From the NCBI RefSeq assembly GCF_013410775.1, contig NZ_JACCFH010000001.1:3596001-3660000 (forward strand): 64,000 nt of DNA. Direction: 5' to 3'. The translations under genes were made by a program, and so were the position numbers. The notes beneath the pieces are model-generated. The model was given only the letters and a program-made list of their open reading frames with translations. It was not told the DNA's origin and did not search any database. Numbering within the stretch: position 1 is the stretch's first letter; each line of letters opens with the position of its first letter. This stretch comes from Sphaerotilus montanus (GTDB taxonomy: Bacteria; Pseudomonadota; Gammaproteobacteria; Burkholderiales; Burkholderiaceae_C). Shown in pieces: positions 9,475-17,900 of this stretch.

Positions 9475-11304
9475 TCAGACCGACTCGGTCCGCGCCACCA
9501 GCCAGTCCAGCGCGGCGCCCGACAGCCGCGGCGCCAGGCGGCGGCGCACCTCGGCGTGGTAGCCGTTCAGCCACTGGCGCTCGTCGTCGCGCAGCAGGCC
9601 GTGGTCGAGGCAGCGGGTGTCGATCGGGCACAGCGTCAGCGTCTCGAACGCCAGGTACTCGCCGAACTCGTCGGGTGCACCGACCGAGACATTCAGCCCC
9701 AGGTTCTCGATGCGGATGCCCCAGCGGCCGTCGCGGTACAGCCCCGGCTCGATCGAGGTGATCATGCCCGGCCACATCGCCATCGAGGCGTCCGGCACGG
9801 CGCGCGAGATGCTCTGCGGCCCTTCATGCACGTTCAGGAAGTAGCCCACGCCGTGCCCCGTGCCGTGGCCGAAATCCAGTCCGGCCTCCCACAGCGGCGC
9901 GCGGGCCAGCGTGTCCAGATGCGGTGACAGCGTGCCGAGCGGAAAGCGGGCGCGCGAGAGGTTGATCGTCCCCTTGAGCACGCGGGTGTAATCAGACCGC
10001 TGCGCCGCGCTCGGCGTGCCGATCGGCCAGACGCGGGTGATGTCGGTGGTGCCGCCCAGGTACTGCGCGCCCGAGTCGATCAGCAGCAGCCCTTCGGCGA
10101 CGAGGCCGTCGGGCGTCGAGATCCATGCGAAGGATTCCGGGGTGGCGCGGTAGTGCGGCATCGCGCCGTTGGCGTTGAAGCCGGCGATGGTCGGGAAGCT
10201 CAGCGAGACGAAACCCGGCTGGCGTGCCCGCGCTTCCGTCAGGCGCTCGTCGATGGTCAGCTCGCTGATCGCCTCGCGGCCCAGCGCCGACTCGAACCAG
10301 GCGTAGAACGCGCACATCGCCGCGCCGTCCACTTCCATCGCTTCGCGCACGAAAGCGGCCTCGGCGGCGGTCTTGCGGCTCTTGGCGAAGGTGCTCGGGT
10401 TGGTCGCCTCGACGACGCGCACACCGGCCGGCACCGCCTGCCGCAGTCCCAGCGTGATCCGCTTCGGATCCACCAGCAGCGTGGCGCTGTCCGGCAGGCT
10501 GGCCAGCGCCGCGCGGGCGTCCGCGTAGTCGGCCAGCACCACGCCGTCGGCCGCCAGCCGCACCTGCAGGTCCGCGTCGATCTTGCCGGCGCCGACGAAG
10601 AGCGTCGCGGCCTGTTCGTCGATCAGCAGGTGGGCGAGGAAGACGGGGTTGTAGTCGACGTCCGCACCGCGCAGGTTGGTGGTCCAGGCGATGTCGTCGA
10701 CGGTGGAGACGAGGTGGTGGTCCGCGCCAGACTTGGCCATGCCGGCACGCACGGCGGCGAGCTTGTCGGCGCGCGACACGGCGGCGTGTGGCGCGCGGTG
10801 TTCGTAGACCGGCGCGGCGGGCAGGTCCGGGCGACCCGGCCACGCTTCGTCCAGCACATCCAGATCGGTGCGCAGCACGATGCCGCGTGCGGAGAGCGCA
10901 TCGCCCAGCTGCTTGGCCGCCGCGAGCCCGAGCACGGCGGCGTCCACCGCCAGCACCTCGCCCTGGGCCAGCGTCTGCGCGATCCAGTCGAGGTGGTGGG
11001 TGGCCGCACCCGTGGGGATCTTCACCAGTTCGACCGTCGTGCCGGCCAGCTCCGCCTCGGCCTGCGCCCAGTAGCGGCTGTCCGCGAAGACCGCGGCGCG
11101 GGTCGGTGTCACCACCAGCGTGCCCATCGAGCCGGTGAAGCCCGAGAAGCGCACGCGGCCCTGCCAGCGCTCGGGCAGGTATTCCGAGAGGTGCGGGTCG
11201 GCGGACGGCACCAGCACGGCGGCGAGTCCGTGGTGCTGCAGCCGGGCGCGCAGCAGGGCGAGGCGTTCGGGAACCGGGGAGGTCGGCGCGGGCGTGGTCG
11301 TCAT
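9475..11304 (-). CDS. Xaa-Pro aminopeptidase (M24B family)
   Basis: This 609-residue cytoplasmic enzyme removes N-terminal residues that precede proline. Two N-terminal creatinase-like domains (residues 1 to about 310) precede the pita-bread catalytic domain. The two-metal site is visible as LLIDSGAQYLGGTTDITRVW (two Asp), FGHGTGHGVGYFLNVHEGP (His), SIEPGLYRDG (Glu) and GIRIENL (Glu). The length and the extra C-terminal domain match the long aminopeptidase P type rather than the 440-residue E. coli PepP. It converges with the receptor gene (31 bp between stops) and lies 21 bp after the TAXI gene on the same strand. Confidence 0.93.
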   Translation of the reverse strand: MTTTPAPTSPVPERLALLRARLQHHGLAAVLVPSADPHLSEYLPERWQGRVRFSGFTGSMGTLVVTPTRAAVFADSRYWAQAEAELAGTTVELVKIPTGAATHHLDWIAQTLAQGEVLAVDAAVLGLAAAKQLGDALSARGIVLRTDLDVLDEAWPGRPDLPAAPVYEHRAPHAAVSRADKLAAVRAGMAKSGADHHLVSTVDDIAWTTNLRGADVDYNPVFLAHLLIDEQAATLFVGAGKIDADLQVRLAADGVVLADYADARAALASLPDSATLLVDPKRITLGLRQAVPAGVRVVEATNPSTFAKSRKTAAEAAFVREAMEVDGAAMCAFYAWFESALGREAISELTIDERLTEARARQPGFVSLSFPTIAGFNANGAMPHYRATPESFAWISTPDGLVAEGLLLIDSGAQYLGGTTDITRVWPIGTPSAAQRSDYTRVLKGTINLSRARFPLGTLSPHLDTLARAPLWEAGLDFGHGTGHGVGYFLNVHEGPQSISRAVPDASMAMWPGMITSIEPGLYRDGRWGIRIENLGLNVSVGAPDEFGEYLAFETLTLCPIDTRCLDHGLLRDDERQWLNGYHAEVRRRLAPRLSGAALDWLVARTESV

Positions 11305-11325
11305 GGTGGCGTGGTCGGGTCGGGT

Positions 11326-12720
11326 TCAGGTCGAAGGGGTGGCGGGCTGGCCATCGAGCCGCTGGCGCACCAGCGTGATGTGGCTGCGCAGCGAGTACAG
11401 CTCGTCCGCATAGGACAGCGGCACCGGCAGGCGCTCGACATGTTCCTCGATGCGGTCCAGGTCGCTGTGGAGCAGCGCAGCGTCGCGTGTGCCGTCGGTG
11501 ATGTGCTGCTCGATCTCGCGCAGGCTGCCGTACCAGCGGAAGATGCGCGAGCGGATGCGGAAGTTGTAGAGCGGCGGCACGACCCGCGACAACGGAATCA
11601 GCACCGCGATGATCGACACCAGCACCACCCACATCCGGTCCACCAGGTTGGCCATCCAGAAGCTGACGTGGCGCTGCAGCACCGGCTCGCCGGTGGCGTA
11701 GAAGCGCTGGGCCTCGGGTGCGAGCGGATAGTCGCCGCCCACGCCCTTGGGGAACTCGCCCTTGGCCTGGAACCAGTTCGGCTCGCCATGGACCTTGCGC
11801 GCGGCCTGCACCAGCAGTTGCTGCAGGGCCGGATGGGTGTCGTCGCGCACCACCAGCATCGCGGTGGCCGCGACCAGCCGCACGTCCTGCGCCGGCAGGT
11901 CCTTGGCCAGATCGACCACCCCGCGCGGCAGCCCGACCGGCGACACCTGCGGCACGCGCCGCGCGTAGGCCTCGGCCTGCGCGAAGTCGAGCAGCCGGAT
12001 GCCGGGCGTGATCAGCAGCATCCGCACGATCGGCGACTCGGGCGCCGAGACCATCGCCATCGCGTCGATCTCGCCGGCCAGCAGCGCGACGACCGCGGGC
12101 GTGGTCGCCAGCCGGGTCAGTGGCATCGAGGCGGTGTCCAGCCCGTTGGCGTCCAGCAGGCGGCGCATCAGGTTGGTCACGCCGCTGCCGTCCTGGCCGA
12201 CGTTGAGCCGCCAGCCGGCCATCTGCGACAGGCTGTCGAGCGTCTCCCGGCCGAGCTTCGCCTTGGCGGTGTCGTCGCGGTAGAACACCCAGACCGGCTC
12301 GCGGAACAGGCTGCCCAGGCTCAGCAACGGGTCGTCCGGGGTCTCGTCACCGAGCCGGACCTCGTCGGAGCCGCCCTGCACGAAGGCGGCGTCCACGTCG
12401 CCGCTTTTCAGCAGTTGCAGGTTGTCGAGCGAGCCCTGGGTGGGCCGGAGCACGACCTCGATGCCGTACTTGCCCAGCGCCTGCTGGTAGCGTGCGCCGA
12501 ACTCGGCGTAGGCGCCTTGCGCGGTGCCCGTGGCCAGCACCATGCGGCGCGGCGGGTTCGGGTCGAGCATGACGTAGGCCATCCACACCAGCCCGACCGC
12601 CAGCAGCAGCACCGGCCCGCCGGTGATCAGCATTTCCTTCAGCGAGATGAGGGCCGAGCGCACGCGCAGCAGCGCGGTGCCGGTGTGGCGCTTCAGGGGG
12701 CGGGAGAGGGTGCTGCTCAT
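11326..12720 (-). CDS. TAXI-family TRAP transporter solute-binding protein with two membrane anchors
   Basis: The ATG at 12718-12720 gives 464 residues and lies 4 bp after the rarD stop. An N-terminal membrane segment (GGPVLLLAVGLVWMAYVML) is followed by a periplasmic binding domain that opens with LATGTAQGAYAEFGARYQQ, typical of the TAXI (TRAP-associated extracytoplasmic immunogenic) family. A second membrane segment (MWVVLVSIIAVLIPLSRVV) and a cytoplasmic helical tail follow. No TRAP permease gene is nearby, so its transport partner, if it has one, lies elsewhere. Many betaproteobacteria carry this orphan, membrane-tethered form. Confidence 0.88.
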   Translation of the reverse strand: MSSTLSRPLKRHTGTALLRVRSALISLKEMLITGGPVLLLAVGLVWMAYVMLDPNPPRRMVLATGTAQGAYAEFGARYQQALGKYGIEVVLRPTQGSLDNLQLLKSGDVDAAFVQGGSDEVRLGDETPDDPLLSLGSLFREPVWVFYRDDTAKAKLGRETLDSLSQMAGWRLNVGQDGSGVTNLMRRLLDANGLDTASMPLTRLATTPAVVALLAGEIDAMAMVSAPESPIVRMLLITPGIRLLDFAQAEAYARRVPQVSPVGLPRGVVDLAKDLPAQDVRLVAATAMLVVRDDTHPALQQLLVQAARKVHGEPNWFQAKGEFPKGVGGDYPLAPEAQRFYATGEPVLQRHVSFWMANLVDRMWVVLVSIIAVLIPLSRVVPPLYNFRIRSRIFRWYGSLREIEQHITDGTRDAALLHSDLDRIEEHVERLPVPLSYADELYSLRSHITLVRQRLDGQPATPST

Positions 12721-12724
12721 GGGG

Positions 12725-13603
12725 TCACATCGTCGCGGATTGGCGGCTGCGCCACCAGAGTTCGGCGCTGAACAGGGCGCAGGCGGCCCAGATGATGACA
12801 AAGCCCTGGGCCCGTGCGCCCGCAAAGGGTTCGTGGAACAGCCAGACGCCGAGCGCGAGCTGGATGGTCGGCCCGATGTACTGCAGCATGCCCAGCAGGC
12901 TCAGCGGAATGCGCCGTGCGCCGCCCGCGAACAGCAGCAGCGGCACGGCGGTGAGCGGTCCGGCGGCCATCAGCAGCCCTTGCAGGTCGGAGGGTGCGCC
13001 CGGAAAGACCGACTGGCCGTGCGCCACCGCCCAGCCGAGGCCTGCCAGCGCGAGCGGGCCGAGCAGCAGCGTCTCCAGCGTCAGGCCTTCGAGCGCACCG
13101 AGCGTGGCGGTCTTGCGCAGCAGGCCGTAGGACGAGAAGCTGGCGGCCAGGATCAGCGCGATCCACGGTGGCGTGCCCTGTGCCCAGGTGAGCCAGGCGA
13201 CACCGGCCGCCGCCGTGGCCACCGCACCCCACTGGGCCGGGCGCAGCCGCTCCTTCAGTACCAGCCAGCCGGTCACCACATTGACCAGCGGCGTGATGAA
13301 GTAGCCCAGGCTGGCGTCCACCACCCGGCCGTGGCTGACCGCCCAGATGTAGACGTACCAGTTGGTGCCGATCAGCGCCGAAGAAGCGAGGAACAGCCCG
13401 ACCACGCGCCGGTTGCGCAGGGCCGGGCCGAGCCAGGCCCAATGCCGGCGCGCCGTGAGCACGCCCAGCAGGAACAGCAGCGACCAGACCACGCGGTGCG
13501 CCAGCACTTCGAGTGCGGCAACACCGTGCAGGAGCCGGAAATACAGCGGAAACAGTCCCCAGATCACATAGGCCAGCGAGGCCTGCAGGATGCCGTTGCG
13601 CAT
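12725..13603 (-). CDS. rarD: RarD-type EamA/DMT permease
   Basis: The ATG at 13601-13603 gives 292 residues with about ten hydrophobic segments and no signal peptide. The start MRNGILQASLAYVIWGLFPLYF and the segment SALIGTNWYVYIWAV are characteristic of RarD proteins (10-TMS drug/metabolite transporter superfamily); the substrate is not established. Longer frames reach back to 13873 but run into the divergent gene's promoter region and lack family similarity. It probably shares a transcript with the TAXI gene downstream (4 bp gap). Confidence 0.88.
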   Translation of the reverse strand: MRNGILQASLAYVIWGLFPLYFRLLHGVAALEVLAHRVVWSLLFLLGVLTARRHWAWLGPALRNRRVVGLFLASSALIGTNWYVYIWAVSHGRVVDASLGYFITPLVNVVTGWLVLKERLRPAQWGAVATAAAGVAWLTWAQGTPPWIALILAASFSSYGLLRKTATLGALEGLTLETLLLGPLALAGLGWAVAHGQSVFPGAPSDLQGLLMAAGPLTAVPLLLFAGGARRIPLSLLGMLQYIGPTIQLALGVWLFHEPFAGARAQGFVIIWAACALFSAELWWRSRQSATM

Positions 13604-13740
13604 CAGCGGGGGCCGGGTGTCCGCAAGCGGACCAGAACGGATGGGACAGAGGGCATGGGTGCAAGGATACCTGTGCGCTGGATGCCCGCCTGTCACCGAC
13701 GGGTACCGTCTGGCGGTGACAAAATGCAAGGACTTTGCCT

Positions 13741-14853
13741 GTGACGAACAACGCCATGACGAACAACGCGAACAACGAGAACAACAGCCGCAGGAAGGTG
13801 CTCGGTGGGTGCCTGGTGCTGGCGCTGATCTGCCCGCTGACGGCGTGCGGGCGCGAGGACGGTGCAGCGCCACGTCCCGTGACCACCCGCGGCACGCTGC
13901 TGGCGGACGAGCAGGCCGTGGTGGCGCTGTTCGAGCAGTCGGCGCCCTCGGTGGCCTACATCACCACGGAAACCGTGCAGCGCGGCACCTTCGGCGGCGC
14001 AGAGGTCAGCCAGGGCGCCGGCTCGGGCTTCGTCTGGGACAGTGCCGGGCATGTCGTGACCAACTTCCATGTGGTCAAGGATGCGCGCAAGGTCTTCGTC
14101 CGGCTGGACGCAGGCAAGCCGATCGAGGCCGAGCCGGTCGGCGGTGCGCCCGAGTACGACCTGGCGGTGCTGCGGCTGAAGACGGTGCCGAAGAATCTGC
14201 GCCCGGTGCCGGTGGGCAGCTCGCGCGACCTGCGCATCGGCCAGACGGTCTACGCCATCGGCAATCCCTTCGGGCTGCAGCGCACGCTGACCAAGGGGCT
14301 GGTCAGTGCGCTCGACCGGGAATTGCCGACGGCGAATTTCCGCGAAGTCGCCGGGGTCATCCAGACCGACGCGGCGATCAACCCCGGCAACTCGGGCGGC
14401 CCGCTGCTGGACAGCGCCGGGCGGCTGATCGGCGTGAACTCGGCGATCCGCTCGACCAGCGGCAGCTCGTCGGGCATCGGCTTCGCGATCCCGGTCGATC
14501 TGGTGAACCGGGTGGTGCCGTCGCTGATCAACCGCGGCCACGCGCCCTTGCCGGGCATCGGCGTGACGCCGATCTCGCCGGACCAGGTGGCGCGGGCGGG
14601 GATCACCGGCGTGGTGCTCGGCGCGGTCGGGCGCGGGACACCGGCTGCGTCGGCCGGGCTGGTGCCCTACAACCCGCAGACGGGCGGCCTGGGCGATGTC
14701 ATCGTCGGGGTCAACGGCAAGCCGGTGGAGACGCTGTCGACCTTTGTCGGCGAGCTGGAGCGGGCGGGCATCAACGCGACGGTGGAGCTGACCGTGCGGC
14801 GCGGCGAGAAGGAGCGCAAGGTGCGGGTCAAGGTGATCGACCTGCGCGCCTGA
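13741..14853 (+). CDS. DegP/HtrA-type trypsin-like serine protease with PDZ domain
   Basis: This 370-residue envelope protease begins with a basic, Asn-rich leader and a hydrophobic stretch ending in LICPLTAC, which looks like a lipobox. The catalytic triad is visible: His in VVTNFHVVKD, Asp in EYDLAVLRL, Ser in NPGNSGGPLLDSAG. A single PDZ domain fills the last 110 residues (GLGDVIVGVNGKPV). I prefer the GTG at 13741 because AAGGA lies 8 bases upstream; TTG 13735 and ATG 13756 are alternatives. It is divergent from rarD, with about 140 bp between, and its stop lies 3 bp from the stop of the acetyltransferase gene on the other strand. Confidence 0.92.
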   Translation: MTNNAMTNNANNENNSRRKVLGGCLVLALICPLTACGREDGAAPRPVTTRGTLLADEQAVVALFEQSAPSVAYITTETVQRGTFGGAEVSQGAGSGFVWDSAGHVVTNFHVVKDARKVFVRLDAGKPIEAEPVGGAPEYDLAVLRLKTVPKNLRPVPVGSSRDLRIGQTVYAIGNPFGLQRTLTKGLVSALDRELPTANFREVAGVIQTDAAINPGNSGGPLLDSAGRLIGVNSAIRSTSGSSSGIGFAIPVDLVNRVVPSLINRGHAPLPGIGVTPISPDQVARAGITGVVLGAVGRGTPAASAGLVPYNPQTGGLGDVIVGVNGKPVETLSTFVGELERAGINATVELTVRRGEKERKVRVKVIDLRA

Positions 14854-14856
14854 GGC

Positions 14857-15144
14857 TCAGTCGGCCTGGCGCACCGACAGCTCGGGGTGCCGGCGCAGGT
14901 AGACCCGCACGTAGGAGCACGACGGACGGACCGCCAGCCCCTCGGTGGCCGCCCAGGCCAGCGCTTGCTGCACCAGCGCCGCGGCGATGCCCCGGCCTTC
15001 GAGTGCGCGCGGCACGCCGGTGTGGTTCAGGTCGACCACGCCGGGGCTGCGGCGGTAGGCGGCCACGCAGAGCAGGCCGTCCACGGTGGCCTCGAAGCGC
15101 GAGGCCGCTTCGTTGTGGGTGATGGGGAAGGTGGCGGCGGTCAT
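14857..15144 (-). CDS. small GNAT-type N-acetyltransferase (YjdJ/COG2388-like)
   Basis: This 95-residue single-domain protein belongs to the short GNAT-like family (PF14542). Visible features are the strand VDGLLCVAAYR, then VVDLNHTGVPRALEGRGIAAALVQQAL, which holds the acetyl-CoA pyrophosphate-binding motif (EGRGIAAAL). The acceptor is unknown. It lies 4 bp after tolA on the same strand, in the place where tolB is found in many tol operons. Confidence 0.85.
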   Translation of the reverse strand: MTAATFPITHNEAASRFEATVDGLLCVAAYRRSPGVVDLNHTGVPRALEGRGIAAALVQQALAWAATEGLAVRPSCSYVRVYLRRHPELSVRQAD

Positions 15145-15148
15145 GTCG

Positions 15149-16252
15149 TCAGCGCTCGGAAGCGGTCCAGGGAATGTCGATCACCGGAGGAACCCGGCTG
15201 TCGGTGTCGCGCGGCACGACGCCCGCGCGGTCGATCGCGTCGAGCACGGCCTGGTCCCAATCGGCCTGGCCGCTGGACTTGATCAGCTCGCGCGAGAGGA
15301 TGGTGCCGTCCGGTGCCACGCGCAGGCGCACCACGGCCGGGGTCGAGCCGATGTTGCGGCCGGTGTAGACCAGCTTGGGCTTGAGGTAGGCGCGCAGGCG
15401 GCCGGCATAGCCCGCGGACGGGCCGGACGACTGCGCGGCGTTGCCCCCACCGCTGCCCGTGCCGGGCGTGGCGCGGGACGGGGTGGGCGGCGCGGCGTCG
15501 TCGCTGCCTTCGCCGAGCTGTTTCTGCAGGCGCTTGAGGTTGTCCTCGCGGGCCTTGGCGGTCTTTTCCTGCTGGGCGGCGGCTTTGGCCTTTTCCGCTG
15601 CGGCAGCCTTTTCGGCTTCCTTGGCGGCGGCCTTCTCTGCGGCTTTCTCTGCCGCCTTGCGCTCGGCCTCCTTCTTGAGTGCGGCCTGCTTGTCGGCTTC
15701 CTTCTGCTCGGCCTTCTCCCGCTCGCGTTCCTTCGCTCTCTCTTTTTCTCGCTCCTTGTCCTGGGCCGCCTTCTCGGCCTTGTCCTGTCGGGCCTTTTCG
15801 ATCCTGGCCAGCTTCTCGGCCTCTTCGGCTTCGCGGCGGCGCTTGTCGGCCTTCTCGCGGGCGATGTCGGCCTCGCGCGGGGCGGGTGGCGGCGGGGGCT
15901 CGACCACCTTGGGTGCAGGGGCTGGCGGTGGGGGCGGCGGCTTGACGACCGGGGCCGGTGGCTCGGGTGCGGGTGGCGGCGCGACAGGTTCTGCCTTGAC
16001 CCGTGGGGCCGGTGCCGGCGGCGGCGCAGCGGGAGCCGCCTGCTGCGGCACGGCCGCCCACAGCTCGGCGCTGACCGTGGCGATCTCCTCGCGCTTCCAC
16101 GCCACGCCGAAGGCCAGCGCGGCGATCAGCCCCGCGTGTGCGAGCAGCGCGACCGAGGTGCCGATGCGCAGGCTGTCCGCCGAGGGCGGGTGGCGGATCG
16201 GGTCGCGCAGGTGGTCCGGCGGCGGCGGTGGAGGTGTCATCGGCCCGGCCAT
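15149..16252 (-). CDS. tolA: TolA, energy-transducing envelope protein
   Basis: TolA links the inner-membrane TolQR motor to TolB/Pal at the outer membrane. This 367-residue protein has a short cytoplasmic, proline-rich N-terminus, one membrane anchor (GTSVALLAHAGLIAALAFGV), a proline-rich stretch, a long helical domain of Ala/Lys/Glu repeats at about residues 120-240, and a C-terminal TonB/TolA-like domain (AYLKPKLVYTGRNIGSTPAV). ATGs at 16252 and 16240 are both possible starts. It follows tolR by 6 bp. No tolB or pal follows it in the window. Confidence 0.93.
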   Translation of the reverse strand: MAGPMTPPPPPPDHLRDPIRHPPSADSLRIGTSVALLAHAGLIAALAFGVAWKREEIATVSAELWAAVPQQAAPAAPPPAPAPRVKAEPVAPPPAPEPPAPVVKPPPPPPAPAPKVVEPPPPPAPREADIAREKADKRRREAEEAEKLARIEKARQDKAEKAAQDKEREKERAKEREREKAEQKEADKQAALKKEAERKAAEKAAEKAAAKEAEKAAAAEKAKAAAQQEKTAKAREDNLKRLQKQLGEGSDDAAPPTPSRATPGTGSGGGNAAQSSGPSAGYAGRLRAYLKPKLVYTGRNIGSTPAVVRLRVAPDGTILSRELIKSSGQADWDQAVLDAIDRAGVVPRDTDSRVPPVIDIPWTASER

Positions 16253-16258
16253 CGTCGC

Positions 16259-16720
16259 TCAGGCCCCGGTCGTGCGCACGGCCAGTCCGACCCGGACGAT
16301 GCCCGCCTTCTGCAGCGTGTCCATCACCTTGACGACGGCTTCGTACTTCACGCCCTTGTCGGCTGAAATGATGACCGGGGTCTGGGCGGCATGGGCACCG
16401 TCACCTTGCAGCGCCTTGATGCGCCTGGCGAGCTGGGGCAGCGCGATGCGCTCGCCCTCGGCGTCCGGGCTGGCGGTGTCGGCCTTGCCATCGACCTTGA
16501 CGCGCAGCAGCTCGCCCGCATCCAGCTGCACCTCGACGATGCGGTCCGGCTGGCGCTGCGCCTTGCCGACGGTGGGCAGGTCGATCACGCCCGGTGTCAT
16601 CAGCGGCGCGCTCACCATGAAGATGATCAGCAGCACCAGCATCACGTCGATGAACGGGACCATGTTGATCTCGTTGATCGTGCGGCGGCGGCCCGCGCCG
16701 CGGCTGCTCACGGCCGGCAT
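16259..16720 (-). CDS. tolR: TolR, ExbD/TolR proton-channel subunit
   Basis: The ATG at 16718-16720 gives 153 residues and leaves one base after the tolQ stop. One membrane helix carries the conserved proton-binding Asp (INMVPFIDVMLVLLIIFMVS), followed by the family motif APLMTPGVIDLP. The periplasmic domain is of normal length (VIISADKGVKYEAVVKVMD). It works with TolQ to harvest proton-motive force for TolA. A longer frame to 16765 would overlap tolQ and is not needed. Confidence 0.95.
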   Translation of the reverse strand: MPAVSSRGAGRRRTINEINMVPFIDVMLVLLIIFMVSAPLMTPGVIDLPTVGKAQRQPDRIVEVQLDAGELLRVKVDGKADTASPDAEGERIALPQLARRIKALQGDGAHAAQTPVIISADKGVKYEAVVKVMDTLQKAGIVRVGLAVRTTGA

Positions 16721-16721
16721 G

Positions 16722-17444
16722 TCAGAGCCGACCCGGTGCGGAGACCGGGGCAGAGGCCGTGGCACCGACCGACTGGTTGGCGTTGCGGGCCAGGATGTTG
16801 GAGAACTCTTCCATGAAGTTGTCCTGCTGCATCGCGATGCGGTCGATGTCGCGCGCGAAGCGGTTGTAGGCGATCACGGCCGGGATGGCGGCGAACAGGC
16901 CGATCGCGGTGGCCACCAGCGCCTCGGCGATGCCGGGGGCCACGGTGGACAGCGAGACCTGCTGCAGGTTCGCCAGCCCGGTGAAGGCATGCATGATCCC
17001 CCAGACCGTGCCGAACAGGCCGACGTAGGGCGATACCGAACCGACGGTGGCGAGGAACGACAGGTGCGACTCGACGACGTCCAGCTCGCGCTGGCAGCTC
17101 GCTCGCATGGCGCGGCGGGCGCCATCCAGCAGCGCGCCGCCGTCGCTCACCCGGCGTTCGCGCAGCTTCAGGAACTCGCGCATGCCGGCCGTGAAGATGC
17201 GCTCCATCGGGGCGGCGTGCTGGGCGTTGCGCTCGCTCTGCTGGTAGAGGTCGTTGACGTGGCGGCCGGACCAGAAGTCGCGCTCGAACTGGTCGTTGCC
17301 CTGGCGGACCTTCTTTAGTCCGACGATCTTGCTGAAGATCACGGCCCAGCTGGCCAGCGACACCATCAGCAGGATGGCCATCACGATCTGGACGACCACG
17401 CTGGCGTGGAGAATCAGTTGCAGGATATTCAGGTCCTGGTTCAT
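16722..17444 (-). CDS. tolQ: TolQ, MotA/TolQ/ExbB proton-channel subunit
   Basis: This 240-residue inner-membrane protein has three membrane segments: residues about 12-35, then VGSVSPYVGLFGTVWGIMHAF, then GIAEALVATAIGLFAAIPAV. The last two carry the conserved channel residues. Its ATG overlaps the ybgC stop by four bases (ATGA), which shows the original operon order ybgC-tolQ-tolR-tolA. Because of the island, this operon is now separated from its native upstream DNA by 45 kb and must be read from within the island. Confidence 0.95.
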   Translation of the reverse strand: MNQDLNILQLILHASVVVQIVMAILLMVSLASWAVIFSKIVGLKKVRQGNDQFERDFWSGRHVNDLYQQSERNAQHAAPMERIFTAGMREFLKLRERRVSDGGALLDGARRAMRASCQRELDVVESHLSFLATVGSVSPYVGLFGTVWGIMHAFTGLANLQQVSLSTVAPGIAEALVATAIGLFAAIPAVIAYNRFARDIDRIAMQQDNFMEEFSNILARNANQSVGATASAPVSAPGRL

Positions 17445-17884
17445 GCGGGTCCGATGGAGGCAAGGAGGTTGGGGGGAATGCGGCGCGGGCGCAGCGTCTG
17501 TGCGTCCACGCAGCCGATGCGGATGCGGCCTTCGGCGAGCACCTCGCCACCGCGCAGCGCCTGCTGGTCGATGACGAGGCTGGCCTTGCCCGACTCGGCC
17601 AGCCGCACGGTGACGACGACTTCATCGTCCAGCCGCGCCGGCCGCAGGTAGCGCACGGTCGTGTCGCTGACGACGAACATCGCGGCCTCGTCACGGCGCA
17701 GCGCTTCCTGCGAGAAGCCGAGACCACGCAGCCACTCGGTGCGGCCGCGCTCGAAGAACTTCAGGTAGTTGGCGTAAAACACCACGCCGCCGGCGTCGAG
17801 CGACCGGCGTGTTGAACACCCATGGACATAACCAGAATGTCTTGAAAATAGGCGTTTTTTGCGGGCGAAGCACTGTCCATACAT
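17441..17884 (-). pseudogene. ybgC: ybgC, 3' part, fused in frame to island-derived start
   Basis: Bases 17441-17797 encode the YbgC hot-dog thioesterase from the catalytic Asp onward (DAGGVVFYANYLKFFERGRTE). The first 18 residues of the original protein lie 45 kb away at 63172-63222. Upstream of 17797 the frame runs into the island end, where an ATG at 17882-17884 makes a 147-residue chimera. Its first 29 residues (MYGQCFARKKRLFSRHSGYV...) replace the native N-terminal strand MADALFHWPLRIYWEDT. The Asp equivalent to E. coli Asp18 is kept. The chimera may still fold and work, or may only keep translation going into tolQ. It is listed as a broken gene because the native start is lost. Confidence 0.92.
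17796..17829 (+). repeat. left end of island: TCG plus terminal inverted repeat
   Basis: TCG at 17796-17798 is repeated at 63170-63172 and could be a 3-bp duplication or shared crossover bases. Inside it, GCGTGTTG (17807-17814) and ATGGACAT (17822-17829) are separated by 7 bases. The same two blocks occur, inverted and 5 bases apart, at the right end. Further copies of the octamer lie at 17873-17880 (one mismatch) and 17917-17924, which suggests recombinase arm sites. Confidence 0.75.
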
Positions 17885-17900
17885 CGGGCGCGATTGTCGC

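Noticed and set aside
17441-17884. Annotating this frame as a normal complete ybgC
   Set aside because: Its first 29 residues are island sequence. The native N-terminus lies at 63172-63222.
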